Positions 25,526 through 36,058 of a DNA stretch of 64,000 nt are shown one piece after another (the first letter of the stretch is position 1; each line of letters opens with the position of its first letter). A program made the translations under genes and the position numbers. The stretch lies in NCBI RefSeq assembly GCF_027988105.1, contig NZ_JAQJZJ010000009.1:62001-126000 (forward strand), written 5' to 3'. The notes beneath the pieces are model-generated. The model was not told the DNA's origin. It worked only from the letters and a program-made list of their open reading frames with translations, and did no database searches. This DNA is from Pseudomonas aestuarii (GTDB taxonomy: Bacteria; Pseudomonadota; Gammaproteobacteria; Pseudomonadales; Pseudomonadaceae).

Positions 25526-26779
25526 CTACTGCACGGCCTGGATAGCCGCGGCCAGCTGCTGGGCAGCCTTCTGCGGATCAGCCTTGGGGTCGTTGAAGAA
25601 GTTGGTCACCACGTCGAATACCGCACCCTGCACATAGCTGGAGGCGGCCATGCCGTGGGCCAGGCTCGGCTGCAGGCCACCGCTGGCGGCAGCCGCCTTG
25701 AAGTCGAGCATGGACTGCTGCGCGCAGGCATCGAAGCTGCTCATGTCCATATCCGTGCGCACCGGGATCGAGCCCTTGCTCTGGTTGAAGAACTCCTGGA
25801 ACTGCGGCGCCATGATGGTGCGCGCCAGGTCTTCCTGGGCCTTGCGGTTGTCCGCGTTACCCAACTTGAACATCGCCAGCGAATCGATGTTGTAGGCGAA
25901 GCTGCCCTGGGTGCCGGGGAACGGCAGGCACTGATAGTCCTTGCCGGCGACCTTGCCGGCGGCGGTCCATTCGCTCTTGGCCCAGTCGCCCATGATCTGC
26001 ATGCCGGCCTTGCCGTTGATCACCATGGCGGTGGCGCTGTTCCAGTCACGCCCGGCGGCATTAGCATCGACATAGCCGTGCAGTTTCTGCAGGGCGGCGA
26101 ACACCTCGACCATCTTGGCGCTGGTCAGCACGCTCTCGTCCAGGTCGACGAAGGCCTTGCTGAAGTCCTCGGGACCGAGCACGGCGAAGGCCAGATCCTC
26201 GAACACGGTGCTGTCCTGCCAGGGCTGGCCGCCATGGGCCAGCGGCATGAAGCCTGCGGCCTTGAGCTTGTCGGCGGCGACGAAGAATTCGTCGAGGGTA
26301 GTCGGCGCGGTGGCGCCGGCCTTGGCAAACACCTCGGGGTTGATCCACAACCAGTTGACCCGGTGCACGTTGACCGGCACCGCCACGTAATGGCCGCCGA
26401 ACTGCATCACCTCGATCACCTGCGGCGGCAGCAAGGTATCCCACTGCTGCTGCTTGGCGACTTCGTCGAGATCGGCGAGCAAACCCAGCTCGCCCCATTC
26501 CTGAATGTCCGGGCCCTTGATCTGCGCGGCAGCGGGCGGATTGCCGGACACCGCACGGGTCTTCAGCACGGTCATCGCCGCCTCACCACCACCACCGGCA
26601 ACGGCGAAGTCTTTCCAGGTGTGGCCCTGGTCTTCGATGAGTTTCTGCAGGGTGTCGACGGCGCGTTTTTCGCCACCGGAAGTCCACCAGTGCAGTACTT
26701 CGACTTCACCGGCAAGGGCTGTCAGGGGCAGCAGATAGGCGAGAGACACAGCAGTGGCCAGGCGAGAAATCGCATTCAT
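25526..26779 (-). CDS. gtsA: Periplasmic glucose-binding protein (GtsA)
   Basis: This is a 417-residue family 1 solute-binding protein that captures glucose for GtsBCD. The signal peptide (residues 1-23, ending TALAGE) is followed by VEVLHWWTSGGEKRAVDTLQ, usual for glucose/mannose binders. Later come NVHRVNWLWINPEVF, GDWAKSEW and a helical C-terminus. SD AAGGAAC and an A-rich leader precede the ATG. It follows gtrS by 161 bases and heads gtsABCD-porin-mutarotase, expected to be controlled by GltR/GtrS. Confidence 0.94.
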   Translation of the reverse strand: MNAISRLATAVSLAYLLPLTALAGEVEVLHWWTSGGEKRAVDTLQKLIEDQGHTWKDFAVAGGGGEAAMTVLKTRAVSGNPPAAAQIKGPDIQEWGELGLLADLDEVAKQQQWDTLLPPQVIEVMQFGGHYVAVPVNVHRVNWLWINPEVFAKAGATAPTTLDEFFVAADKLKAAGFMPLAHGGQPWQDSTVFEDLAFAVLGPEDFSKAFVDLDESVLTSAKMVEVFAALQKLHGYVDANAAGRDWNSATAMVINGKAGMQIMGDWAKSEWTAAGKVAGKDYQCLPFPGTQGSFAYNIDSLAMFKLGNADNRKAQEDLARTIMAPQFQEFFNQSKGSIPVRTDMDMSSFDACAQQSMLDFKAAAASGGLQPSLAHGMAASSYVQGAVFDVVTNFFNDPKADPQKAAQQLAAAIQAVQ

Positions 26780-26790
26780 GAGCAGGTTCC

Positions 26791-26805
26791 TTTCTTGTTG
26801 TTATT
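26791..26805 (-). promoter_or_regulatory. Crc/Hfq-type A-rich motif before gtsA
   Basis: AATAACAACAAGAAA ends next to the AAGGAAC ribosome site and gives repeated AAN triplets, the best match to the Hfq-Crc target in this window. Translational catabolite repression of glucose uptake is inferred. Confidence 0.55.
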
Positions 26806-26940
26806 CACGGGCAAGTCTGGTGCTTGCGCTGGAATCGAGTCTAACCAAGGTCGGCTGCCTGGCGGGTAACGAAGGGATGCGCGAAGGTCACAGGCTGGTG
26901 ACAAAGCACGTACACCGCAGGGCGCGCCCTGCGGCCGCCA

Positions 26941-28386
26941 TCATCGCGGCAGGCTCAGGGTCACCCGCAGGCCGCCTTCGCGCAGGTTGCGCAGGCTCAG
27001 TTCGCCGCCGTGGCTGTGGGCGATGTTGCGTGCGATGCCCAGGCCCAGGCCATAGCCCTGCTGCTGGCCGGCCAGACGAAAATGCGGTTCGAACACCTGC
27101 TCCAGGCGCTGCTCGGGCACGCCCGGCCCCTCGTCGTCGACATGCAGGACGAAGGTTTGGTCATCGTCCTCGATATGCAGGTGGGCACGCTCGCCGTACT
27201 TCAGCGCGTTGTCCACCAGATTGCCGATGCAGCGCTTGAGTGCCAGGGGTTTACCGGGATAGGCCGCGCACGCCCGGCCATCCAGGGTCACCCGACCATT
27301 GCCGGCCGGCGCCAGATAAGGCTCGACCACGTAATTGAGCAACTGGTTGAGGTCGACCGGCTCGATATTTTCGTGAATATCGGTGTCCTTGACGCACTGC
27401 AGCGCGCCCTTGACCAGCATCTCCAGCTCATCCAGGTCGCGACTGAACTTGGCCTGCACGGCCTCGTCGTCGAGCAGTTCGACGCGCAGACGCAGGCGGG
27501 TGATGGGCGTACGCAGGTCATGGGAAATGGCGCTGAACAACTGGCTGCGCTCGCGCAGGTAGCGGCCGATACGCTCGCGCATGGCGTTGAACGCACGGCT
27601 GACCTCGACCACCTCGCTGCCACCGGCCTCGGCCAGCGGCTCGACCTCGCTGCCCAGGGACATATCCCGCGCCGCCAGCGCCAGGCGCTTGAGCGGGCGA
27701 CTCTGCCAGTGCACCAGCACGCCGATGAACAGCAACAAGAAGCTGCTGGTGAGGATGATGAACCACAATTGCTGGGCCGGCAGGCCCTGCTGCTCCAGGC
27801 CGGCATAGGGCTCGGGCAACAGTGAGGCGAGATACAACCACTCCCCCGGCGCGATCTGGATCTGCGTCACCAGCACCGGCGGATTGAGCGGTTCCAGGCT
27901 CAAGGCGTAATGCGCCCAGGAACGCGGCAGTTCGTCGAGTTTCAGGGCGTTATTGAAGATGCGCAAATCGTCGGGACTGACGAACTGCACCAGCAGGTCC
28001 AGGTCGTTGCCCAGCCGCTCGCGCAGGGTAGCATCGACCGCATCGAGCACTGCGCGCTTGCGTGGGGTTTCCGGCAGCACCTGCATGCTCAGCGGCTTGT
28101 CGTTGAGCGAGACGAAGAAGCGCGTGCCGCCCATATTGCGCAACTGGTCGAGGACCAGGGGCCGGTAACCCAGGGGCAAGGAGCGAAAATAGCTGACGCT
28201 GGCGGCCATCGACTGCGCCAGGCTGCGCGAGCTGGCAAGCAAGCCTTCCATCTGGCTGGCGCGCAACTGCGAAACCCAGATCAGGCTCGACAGCGCCTGG
28301 GCCAGCAACACCACCAGCAGGGTCAGCAGCAACATGCGCCCGAGCAGCGAGCGCGGCACCGGCAACAGCTTGCGCAGGCTAAACAT
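26941..28386 (-). CDS. gtrS: GtrS sensor histidine kinase for glucose uptake
   Basis: GtrS pairs with GltR and in P. aeruginosa senses 2-ketogluconate/6-phosphogluconate. The 481-residue protein has membrane segments near residues 18-40 and 206-226, a periplasmic sensor of about 165 residues, HAMP, HisKA with SAISHDLRTPITRL (H289) and an ATPase part with NLVDNALKYG and GYGLGLGIA. It overlaps gltR by eight bases and precedes gtsA in the same direction, as in P. aeruginosa PA3191-PA3190. Confidence 0.92.
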   Translation of the reverse strand: MFSLRKLLPVPRSLLGRMLLLTLLVVLLAQALSSLIWVSQLRASQMEGLLASSRSLAQSMAASVSYFRSLPLGYRPLVLDQLRNMGGTRFFVSLNDKPLSMQVLPETPRKRAVLDAVDATLRERLGNDLDLLVQFVSPDDLRIFNNALKLDELPRSWAHYALSLEPLNPPVLVTQIQIAPGEWLYLASLLPEPYAGLEQQGLPAQQLWFIILTSSFLLLFIGVLVHWQSRPLKRLALAARDMSLGSEVEPLAEAGGSEVVEVSRAFNAMRERIGRYLRERSQLFSAISHDLRTPITRLRLRVELLDDEAVQAKFSRDLDELEMLVKGALQCVKDTDIHENIEPVDLNQLLNYVVEPYLAPAGNGRVTLDGRACAAYPGKPLALKRCIGNLVDNALKYGERAHLHIEDDDQTFVLHVDDEGPGVPEQRLEQVFEPHFRLAGQQQGYGLGLGIARNIAHSHGGELSLRNLREGGLRVTLSLPR

Positions 28387-29107
28387 GGCTATGGGGGGTG
28401 ACCACCGCGGCCAACTGGTAACCGCTGCCGCGCACCGTGCGGATCAGCCGCGGCGGCTTGCCGGTATCGCGCAGGCGTTGGCGCAGGCGGCTGACCGCCA
28501 TGTCGACGATGCGTTCGAGCGGCATCACCTCGCGGCCACGGGTGGCGTTGCCGATGGTGTCGCGGTCGAGGATCTGCTGCGGGTGGTCGAGAAACAACTT
28601 GAGCAGGGCAAAGTCGGCGCCGGAGAGGATCACCTCCTCGCCGTCTTCATGGAACAGCCGGTGGCTGACCATGTCCAGGCGCCACTCATCGAACGCCAGC
28701 ACCTCGCTGCCGCGCTCCTGGGTGAAATGTGCACGGCGCAGCAGCGCCTTGATCCGCGCCAGCAACTCGCGCGGGCTGAACGGCTTACCGAGGTAATCGT
28801 CGGCGCCCAATTCCAGACCAATGACCCGGTCGGTCTCATCGGAACTGGCGGTGAGCATGATGATCGGCACTTGGGCGAAGCGCTGATGCTCGCGCACCCA
28901 GCGGCACAGGCTGAAACCATCCTCGTCGGGCAACATCACATCGAGAATCACCAGATCCGCCGGCTCGGCACACAGGCCCTGGCGAAAGCCGGCGCCATCG
29001 CCGACGGTGCGCACCTGGAAGCCGGCACGGCTCAGGTAGGTGTGCAGCAGTTCGCGAATTTCCTGGTCATCGTCGACCAGCAGAATCGATTTTCCGGGCT
29101 GGCTCAT
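28379..29107 (-). CDS. gltR: GltR response regulator
   Basis: This 242-residue OmpR-type regulator controls the gts transporter and porin. The receiver has DDD at residues 12-14, phospho-acceptor D56 (LVILDVMLPDEDG) and LGKPF with the conserved Lys. The winged-helix domain ends RLRQRLRDTGKPPRLIRTVRGSGYQL, split here by variable loops. It is coupled to gtrS by an eight-base overlap and lies 65 bases after glk, with two hairpins in between. Confidence 0.93.
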   Translation of the reverse strand: MSQPGKSILLVDDDQEIRELLHTYLSRAGFQVRTVGDGAGFRQGLCAEPADLVILDVMLPDEDGFSLCRWVREHQRFAQVPIIMLTASSDETDRVIGLELGADDYLGKPFSPRELLARIKALLRRAHFTQERGSEVLAFDEWRLDMVSHRLFHEDGEEVILSGADFALLKLFLDHPQQILDRDTIGNATRGREVMPLERIVDMAVSRLRQRLRDTGKPPRLIRTVRGSGYQLAAVVTPHSHV

Positions 29108-29130
29108 GGTCCGCCGTCCTTATTCTCATA

Positions 29131-29174
29131 GGGGGTAACGCCCCCGGGCCACAGGGTACGCCGCGCGGCACCCT
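29131..29174 (-). terminator. Two stem-loops between glk and gltR
   Basis: GGGGG-TAACG-CCCCC (29131-29145) and AGGGT...ACCCT with a GC-rich inner stem (29153-29174) lie in the 65-base gap and touch the glk stop codon. They may attenuate transcription or mark an mRNA processing point within edd-glk-gltR-gtrS. Neither has a T-run. Confidence 0.35.
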
Positions 29175-30125
29175 ACACCGAAGCCTGCTGCAAGGCCACG
29201 CCCGCGCCCATCAGGCCCGGGTACTCGGCCGTCACCAGCCACACCGGAATGCCATCGAAGTAATCGCTCATGCGGCCCTTGTCGCGCAGGCAGCGGGCGA
29301 AGCCGCTGGCCAGGAAAAACTCGGCAAAGCGCGGCACCACACCGCCGGCAATATACACCCCGCCGCGTGCGCCCAGGCTCAGCACGTTGTTGCCGGCGGC
29401 GCGACCGAGCCAGCAGCAGAACTGTTCCAGCACCGCGACGGCCACGGCATCGCCAGCCAGCGCCGCCGCTGTGACCTCGGCCGGCGAGCGCAAGCGTTCT
29501 TCATGGCCATCCAGCGCGCAGATCACGCGATAGAGCAGCAACAAGCCGCTGCCGCTGAGCACATCCTCGGCGCGCACATGGCCGAGCCGGCGGTAGAGCT
29601 GCTGCCACAGTTCGGCCTCGCGCGGAGTGCCGATCGGCAGGTCGACATGCCCACCCTCGCCGGGCAAGGCCCGCCAGCTGCCATCAGCCAGGGCCAGCAG
29701 CGTACCGACGCCCAGCCCCGTGCCCGGGCCGATCACCACCACCGGACGATCCGACTCTGCCACGCCGGGACAGACCGGCCGCCGCTCGTCATCAGCCAAG
29801 CGGGTCATGCCCAGGGCCATGGCGGTAAAGTCGTTGACCAGCAGCAACTCGCGCACCTGCAGCTCGCGGCAGAAGGCCGAGCGACTGATGCGCCACTGAT
29901 TGTTGGTGAAGCGGAACTGGTCGCCGTTGACCGGGCCGGCGCAGGCCAGGCACACCGAATCGACCGCGCCCAGCGCCAGGCCGAGGTCGCCCAGGTAGGC
30001 GCGGATCGCCTGTTCCGGGCCCGGATAGTCGGCGGTGGGCAACACCCGCACCGACTCCAGCTGCTGGTCGCGCCACAGGGCGAAGCGCGCGTTGGTGCCG
30101 CCAATATCACCGACCAGGGCCAGTT

Positions 30126-30129
<4 letters not shown>
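29173..30129 (-). CDS. glk: Glucokinase
   Basis: Glk phosphorylates intracellular glucose with ATP. The 318-residue protein is of the bacterial ROK-independent type, with LALVGDIGGTNARFAL at the N-terminus, LACAGPVNGD, LVNDFTAMA (catalytic Asp) and VIGPGTGLGVG. It starts with GTG at 30129, which overlaps the edd stop by four bases (GTGA), so translation is coupled to edd. Confidence 0.94.
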
Positions 30130-31952
<1,823 letters not shown>

Positions 31953-31985
31953 GTGGTTGACTCCAGGCTGGCGAATAGCGATATT

Positions 31986-32000
31986 TTGTACTTAATACAA
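31986..32000. promoter_or_regulatory. HexR operator at edd
   Basis: TTGT-ACTTAAT-ACAA fits the HexR consensus TTGT-N7-ACAA. It lies 34 bases before the edd start, in the edd/gap divergent region, and would repress the edd operon. Confidence 0.8.
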
Positions 32001-32048
32001 AAATACTGCCACTCAAAACACTTGATTTCTACACTTACGGGCATAATC

Positions 32049-32063
32049 TTGTAATTCCAACAA
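32049..32063. promoter_or_regulatory. HexR operator at gap
   Basis: TTGT-AATTCCA-ACAA is a second HexR-type box in the same gap, 25 bases before the gap start. Separate boxes for edd and gap agree with published HexR regulation of both promoters in Pseudomonas. Confidence 0.78.
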
Positions 32064-32087
32064 CAAAATCAGGTCAGGACCTCACCC

Positions 32088-33089
32088 ATGACTATACGCA
32101 TCGCAATCAACGGTTTTGGCCGCATCGGCCGCAACGTGCTCCGCGCCCTCTACAGTCAAGACTACCGCCAACAGCTGCAGGTGGTGGCCATCAATGACCT
32201 GGGCGACAGTGCGATGAATGCCCACCTGCTCAAGTACGACAGCGTGCACGGGATCTTCGCCGGCAGCGTCGACAGCGATGGCGAAAGCCTCACGGTCAAT
32301 GGTGATCGTATCGCCGTCAGCGCCATTCGCAACCCGGCCGACCTGCCGTGGCAGGCGCTCAAGGTCGACGTGGTCTTCGAGTGCACCGGGCTGTTCACCG
32401 AGCGCGACAAGGCCGCCGCCCACCTCGCCGCCGGCGCGCGCAAGGTGATCATCTCGGCGCCGGCCAAGGGCGCCGACGCCACCATCGTCTATGGCGTCAA
32501 TCACGACATTCTGCGCCAGTCCATGCAGATCATCTCCAACGCCTCCTGCACCACCAACTGCCTGGCCCCGGTGGCCCAGGTGCTGCAACGCGAACTGGGT
32601 ATCGAACACGGCCTGATGACCACCATTCACGCCTACACCAATGACCAGAACCTTTCCGACGTCTACCACAGCGACCCCTACCGTGCACGCTCAGCGACCC
32701 AGTCGATGATCCCGACCAAGACCGGCGCCGCCGAAGCGGTCGGCCTGGTACTGCCGGAACTGGCCGGCAAGCTGACCGGCATGGCCGTGCGGGTGCCGGT
32801 GATCAACGTCTCGCTGGTCGATCTGACCCTACAGGTCAAGCGCGACACCAGCAGCGATGAAATCAACGCCCTGCTCCAGGCCGCCAGCCAGCTTTCCCCG
32901 GTGCTCGGCTACAACAGCCTGCCGCTGGTGTCCTGCGACTTCAACCACAACCCGCTGTCGTCGATCTTCGACGCCAACCACACCAAGGTCAGCGGCCGAC
33001 TGGTGAAAGTCATGGCCTGGTACGACAACGAATGGGGGTTTTCCAACCGTATGCTCGATACCTGCCTGGCCCTGTGTGCGGCACCCTGA
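32088..33089 (+). CDS. gap: Glyceraldehyde-3-phosphate dehydrogenase, type I
   Basis: Gap oxidises glyceraldehyde 3-phosphate made by Eda, passing ED carbon into lower glycolysis. The 333-residue protein has the NAD-binding RIAINGFGRIGRNVLRALY, the active-site ASCTTNCLAP (Cys154) and TTIHAYTNDQN with the paired catalytic His further on. It is divergent from edd and has its own HexR box. This is the gene placed next to edd in P. aeruginosa (gapA). Confidence 0.95.
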   Translation: MTIRIAINGFGRIGRNVLRALYSQDYRQQLQVVAINDLGDSAMNAHLLKYDSVHGIFAGSVDSDGESLTVNGDRIAVSAIRNPADLPWQALKVDVVFECTGLFTERDKAAAHLAAGARKVIISAPAKGADATIVYGVNHDILRQSMQIISNASCTTNCLAPVAQVLQRELGIEHGLMTTIHAYTNDQNLSDVYHSDPYRARSATQSMIPTKTGAAEAVGLVLPELAGKLTGMAVRVPVINVSLVDLTLQVKRDTSSDEINALLQAASQLSPVLGYNSLPLVSCDFNHNPLSSIFDANHTKVSGRLVKVMAWYDNEWGFSNRMLDTCLALCAAP

Positions 33090-33112
33090 AAGCCACTGCG
33101 CCGCAAGCCCGA

Positions 33113-33257
33113 AGGAGCGGAGGCCATGGCCGCGATAGCGCCTGCCAGACCAAGGATCGCGGGCATGGGACTGGGCGCCCCCCCGCTCCTACGATGCGTA
33201 CTGATACCGTGGCCCGGATGCAATCCGGGAAATCACCGTCCCGGATTGCATCCGGGC
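33113..33257. repeat. Two adjacent inverted REP-type repeats between gap and mgsA
   Basis: The first pair has arms 33113-33136 and 33156-33190, imperfect copies of an AGGAGCGG...CCGCGAT unit. The second has perfect 19-base arms 33212-33230 and 33239-33257 with the core CCCGGATGCAATCCGGG around an eight-base loop. Both are typical Pseudomonas REP families and probably end the gap message. Confidence 0.75.
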
Positions 33258-33283
33258 TACCCAGTCAAATCCAGGACTCGCAT

Positions 33284-33748
33284 ATGAGCCGTATCAGCTT
33301 CACCACCGCCAGCCTGCCGGCGCGCAAGCGCATCGCCCTGGTTGCCCACGACCACTGCAAGGAATTCCTCCTCGACTGGAGCGAGCGCCAGCGCGACAAA
33401 CTGGCCAGGCACCATTTGCTGGCCACCGGCACCACCGGCCTGCTGCTCGGTCGGCGCCTCGACCTGCCGATCGAGAGCATGCTCAGCGGCCCGCTGGGCG
33501 GCGACCAGCAACTGGGCGCGCGCATCGCCGAGCAGCGCGTGGACATGCTGGTGTTCTTCTGGGACCCCTTCGAGCAGCAGCCCCACGACCCGGACATCAA
33601 GGCCCTGCTGCGAGTCGCGGCGGTGTGGAATATCCCGGTGGCCTGCACCGAGAGCAGCGCCGACTACATGCTCAGCAGCGCGCTGCTGGATCAGGCCCAC
33701 GACTACCGGATTCCCGACTACAGCACCTACCTCGCCGCCCGCAGTTAA
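33284..33748 (+). CDS. mgsA: Methylglyoxal synthase
   Basis: MgsA turns dihydroxyacetone phosphate into methylglyoxal and phosphate, a bypass used when sugar phosphates build up. The 154-residue protein (E. coli 152) has RIALVAHDHCK, the phosphate loop ATGTTG, the catalytic Asp in SGPLGGDQQLG (D74) and FFWDPFEQQPHDPDIKAL. The ATG at 33284 follows the REP repeats; no strong ribosome site is visible, and an in-frame start at 33032 would run through gap and the REPs. Its position next to gap fits control of triose phosphate overflow. Confidence 0.92.
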   Translation: MSRISFTTASLPARKRIALVAHDHCKEFLLDWSERQRDKLARHHLLATGTTGLLLGRRLDLPIESMLSGPLGGDQQLGARIAEQRVDMLVFFWDPFEQQPHDPDIKALLRVAAVWNIPVACTESSADYMLSSALLDQAHDYRIPDYSTYLAARS

Positions 33749-33910
33749 CCGGCACACGCCACTGAGGCAGCCGCGATACGGCCCCCCAACGCCGCGCCGC
33801 GGCGCCAGGACCGGCGCCCTTGGCCACCACCCGCACCACTCAGGTCGCCCGCGAAATCTTGCCACGCCCCGCCAATCCAAAGCGCAGAGGCATGTTTGTT
33901 CGAGCGTGCC

Positions 33911-33938
33911 TGTAACAAAACCACAAGCGCCGCGTCTC
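33911..33938 (+). promoter_or_regulatory. ECF-sigma-like promoter of the bufferin operon
   Basis: TGTAAC (33911-33916) and CGTCTC (33933-33938) are separated by 16 bases. This is the spacing and general form of ECF sigma factor promoters (AAC-containing -35, CGTC-containing -10). It lies about 100 bases before the DUF2282 gene. Related bufferin/gig operons are ECF-controlled in other bacteria. No ECF sigma gene is in this window. Confidence 0.45.
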
Positions 33939-34041
33939 TAGAAGCAAGAACGGCAAGCGTGGCCACAACCCAACACCGGCGGCGTAGCGTTCCAGACGAT
34001 CACCCATGCATTACCTCAATCGCTAAAACGGAGCTACCCAG

Positions 34042-34356
34042 ATGAACACCACCGCTTCCCAGAACGTTGTTTCGGCCGCCGCGCTCGCCCTTGCCCTGGG
34101 CACCGCCTTGGCGTTGTCCAGCGTGCCCGTCACCGCTCAGGCGGCAGACAGCGAAAAATGCTTTGGCGTCGCCATGCAAGGCAAGAACGATTGCGCCGCA
34201 GGGCCCGGCACCACCTGCGCCGGCACCTCGAAGATCGACTACCAGGGCAATTCCTGGAAATTCGTGCCCAAAGGCACCTGCGAACAGACCGCCTCGCCAA
34301 CCTCGCCCACCGGCTTCGGCCAGCTCGAGGCGTTCAAGGAAGTGAAGCAGTCCTGA
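34042..34356 (+). CDS. bufA: Bufferin-type RiPP precursor (DUF2282)
   Basis: This 104-residue precursor peptide has a signal peptide (residues 1-35, ending AQAAD) and the DUF2282 core with four cysteines at residues 40, 51, 59 and 80 (EKCFGV, NDCAAGPGTTCAG, VPKGTC). In bufferin 1 peptides the MNIO enzyme converts cysteines into thiooxazole groups, and the product binds copper in the periplasm. Spacing and surrounding residues are intact. It is followed 20 bases later by the MNIO gene. CGGAG precedes the ATG. The metal specificity here is inferred from the family. Confidence 0.87.
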   Translation: MNTTASQNVVSAAALALALGTALALSSVPVTAQAADSEKCFGVAMQGKNDCAAGPGTTCAGTSKIDYQGNSWKFVPKGTCEQTASPTSPTGFGQLEAFKEVKQS

Positions 34357-34376
34357 TCGGCCACACAGGAGCGCTG

Positions 34377-35282
34377 ATGATGCTTGCCTCGCCAACTCAC
34401 GCTGCCAACAGCGCTCCTGCACTCCGGCCCCTGCTGCCCTGCCAGGCCGGTATCGGCCTGAAGTCGCAGCACTACCAGCAGGTCCTCGACAGCAGCCCGG
34501 CAGTCGGCTTCTTCGAGGTGCATGCCGAGAACTACCTGGTGGCGGGCGGACCTTTCCATCATTACCTGGGCCTGATCCGCGAACGCTACCCGCTGTCGAT
34601 TCACGGCGTCGGTTTGTCGATCGGCGCTCAGCAGCCCCTCGACCTGAACCACCTGGAGCGCCTGGCCGCGCTGCTGGAACGCTACCAGCCAGAATCATTT
34701 TCCGAGCACCTGGCCTGGTCGAGCCATGACGACCTGTTTCTCAACGACTTGCTGCCAGTCGCCTACGACACCGCCACCCTTAGCCGGGTCTGCGAGCATA
34801 TCGATCAGGTGCAAAGCCGCTTGCAGCGCCAGCTACTGCTGGAAAACCCGGCCACCTATGTCGAATTTTCCAACTCGAGCATGGACGAAGCCACATTTAT
34901 CAGCGAAGTCGTGCGCCGCAGCGGTTGCGGCCTGCTGCTGGACGTCAACAATGCCTATGTTTCCGGCATCAACCACCACTGGGACGTGCACGCCTACCTG
35001 CGCGCCCTGCCGCTGCATGCCGTCGGCGAAATCCATCTAGCCGGCTTCGCCGAAGACCGCGATGCGGCAGGCGATCGCCTGCTGATCGACAACCATGGCG
35101 CACCTGTCGACGCGGCCGTGTGGCTGCTGTACACGGAGGTCCTGCAACTGATCGGTGCCACCCCGACCCTGATCGAGCGGGACAATGACATACCGCCCCT
35201 GGAGGTATGGGTGCAAGAGGCGCAGCAGGCGCAAGCGCTGCTCCAGCGGCATCAACCACGCACCAGGCAGGCGCAGCCATGA
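34377..35282 (+). CDS. bufB: MNIO-family (DUF692) RiPP-modifying iron enzyme
   Basis: This 301-residue multinuclear iron-dependent oxidase would modify cysteines of the upstream peptide. TIM-barrel landmarks with metal-binding side chains are present: FFEVHAENY, SIHGVGLSIG, FSEHLAWS, LLLENPATYVEF, LLLDVNNAYVSGINH, GEIHLAGFA, DNHGAPV and LIERDNDIPP. ATG 34377 was chosen because AGGAG lies six bases upstream; a second ATG follows at once. It overlaps the DUF2063 gene by four bases (ATGA), so enzyme and partner are coupled. Confidence 0.9.
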   Translation: MMLASPTHAANSAPALRPLLPCQAGIGLKSQHYQQVLDSSPAVGFFEVHAENYLVAGGPFHHYLGLIRERYPLSIHGVGLSIGAQQPLDLNHLERLAALLERYQPESFSEHLAWSSHDDLFLNDLLPVAYDTATLSRVCEHIDQVQSRLQRQLLLENPATYVEFSNSSMDEATFISEVVRRSGCGLLLDVNNAYVSGINHHWDVHAYLRALPLHAVGEIHLAGFAEDRDAAGDRLLIDNHGAPVDAAVWLLYTEVLQLIGATPTLIERDNDIPPLEVWVQEAQQAQALLQRHQPRTRQAQP

Positions 35283-36058
35283 ACAGCCAACGGGAATTCG
35301 TCGCGGCCCTGCTCGATCCCGAGCGCGACTGCCCAGCGCAGCTGACCACCTGGAACGGCTCGGACCCCGCGGTGCGCTTCGCCGTCTACCGCAACAACGT
35401 CCTCAGCTCGCTGGTCGATGCCCTGGCCGCCAGTTTTCCGGTGGTGCAGCAACTGCTCGGCGAGGCGTTCTTTCGCGCCATGGCAGCCCTCTACGTGCGT
35501 CAGTCGCCGCCGCGCACGCGCATTCTGGCCGAGTATGGCGCCGACTTCGCCGACTTCATCGAGGCGTTTGCCCCCGCCAGCAGCCTGCCCTATCTGGCAG
35601 ACGTGGCACGCCTGGAGCGGCTGCGCGTGCGCGCCTACCACGCCGCTGACGTAGCGCCACTGGCGAGCGAGACGCTGACAGCGGCGCTGGCCGCGCCGGA
35701 TCGCCTTCGCGACCTTCTGCTGCAATTGCAGCCCGCACTCGGCCTGCTCGATTCGAGCTTCGCCGTGGTTTCACTCTGGGCCGCCCATCAGGGCAGCTTG
35801 CAGATCGCCGACGTCGACCCCCACCAGGCGCAGAGCGCCCTGGTCCTACGCAACGGCCTGCAGGTCGAGGTGATTGGCATTCACCAGAGCGACAGCCTGT
35901 TCATCCAGGCACTGCAAGCCGGGCTCACGCTCGGCCACGCCGCAGAACAGGCCCATGCCCTCAACGATGCTTTCGATCTCGGCACCTGCCTGGCCCATTT
36001 GCTGCGGGCTGGAGCAATTACTCACTCGGCGTACAACCACCAAAGGCAACTCCCATGA
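35279..36058 (+). CDS. bufC: DUF2063 RiPP recognition partner protein
   Basis: BufC-type proteins bind the precursor and present it to the MNIO enzyme. The 259-residue protein has the DUF2063 N-terminal domain with VRFAVYRNNVLSSLVDALAASFPVVQQLLGEAFF and LAEYGADFADFI, then a second, less conserved C-terminal domain. It overlaps bufB and the DoxX gene by four bases on each side, giving one strictly coupled operon. Confidence 0.88.
   Translation: MNSQREFVAALLDPERDCPAQLTTWNGSDPAVRFAVYRNNVLSSLVDALAASFPVVQQLLGEAFFRAMAALYVRQSPPRTRILAEYGADFADFIEAFAPASSLPYLADVARLERLRVRAYHAADVAPLASETLTAALAAPDRLRDLLLQLQPALGLLDSSFAVVSLWAAHQGSLQIADVDPHQAQSALVLRNGLQVEVIGIHQSDSLFIQALQAGLTLGHAAEQAHALNDAFDLGTCLAHLLRAGAITHSAYNHQRQLP

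Noticed and set aside
25214..26869. A 551-codon plus-strand frame
   Set aside because: Antisense shadow of gtsA and the intergenic repeat region; low-complexity product.
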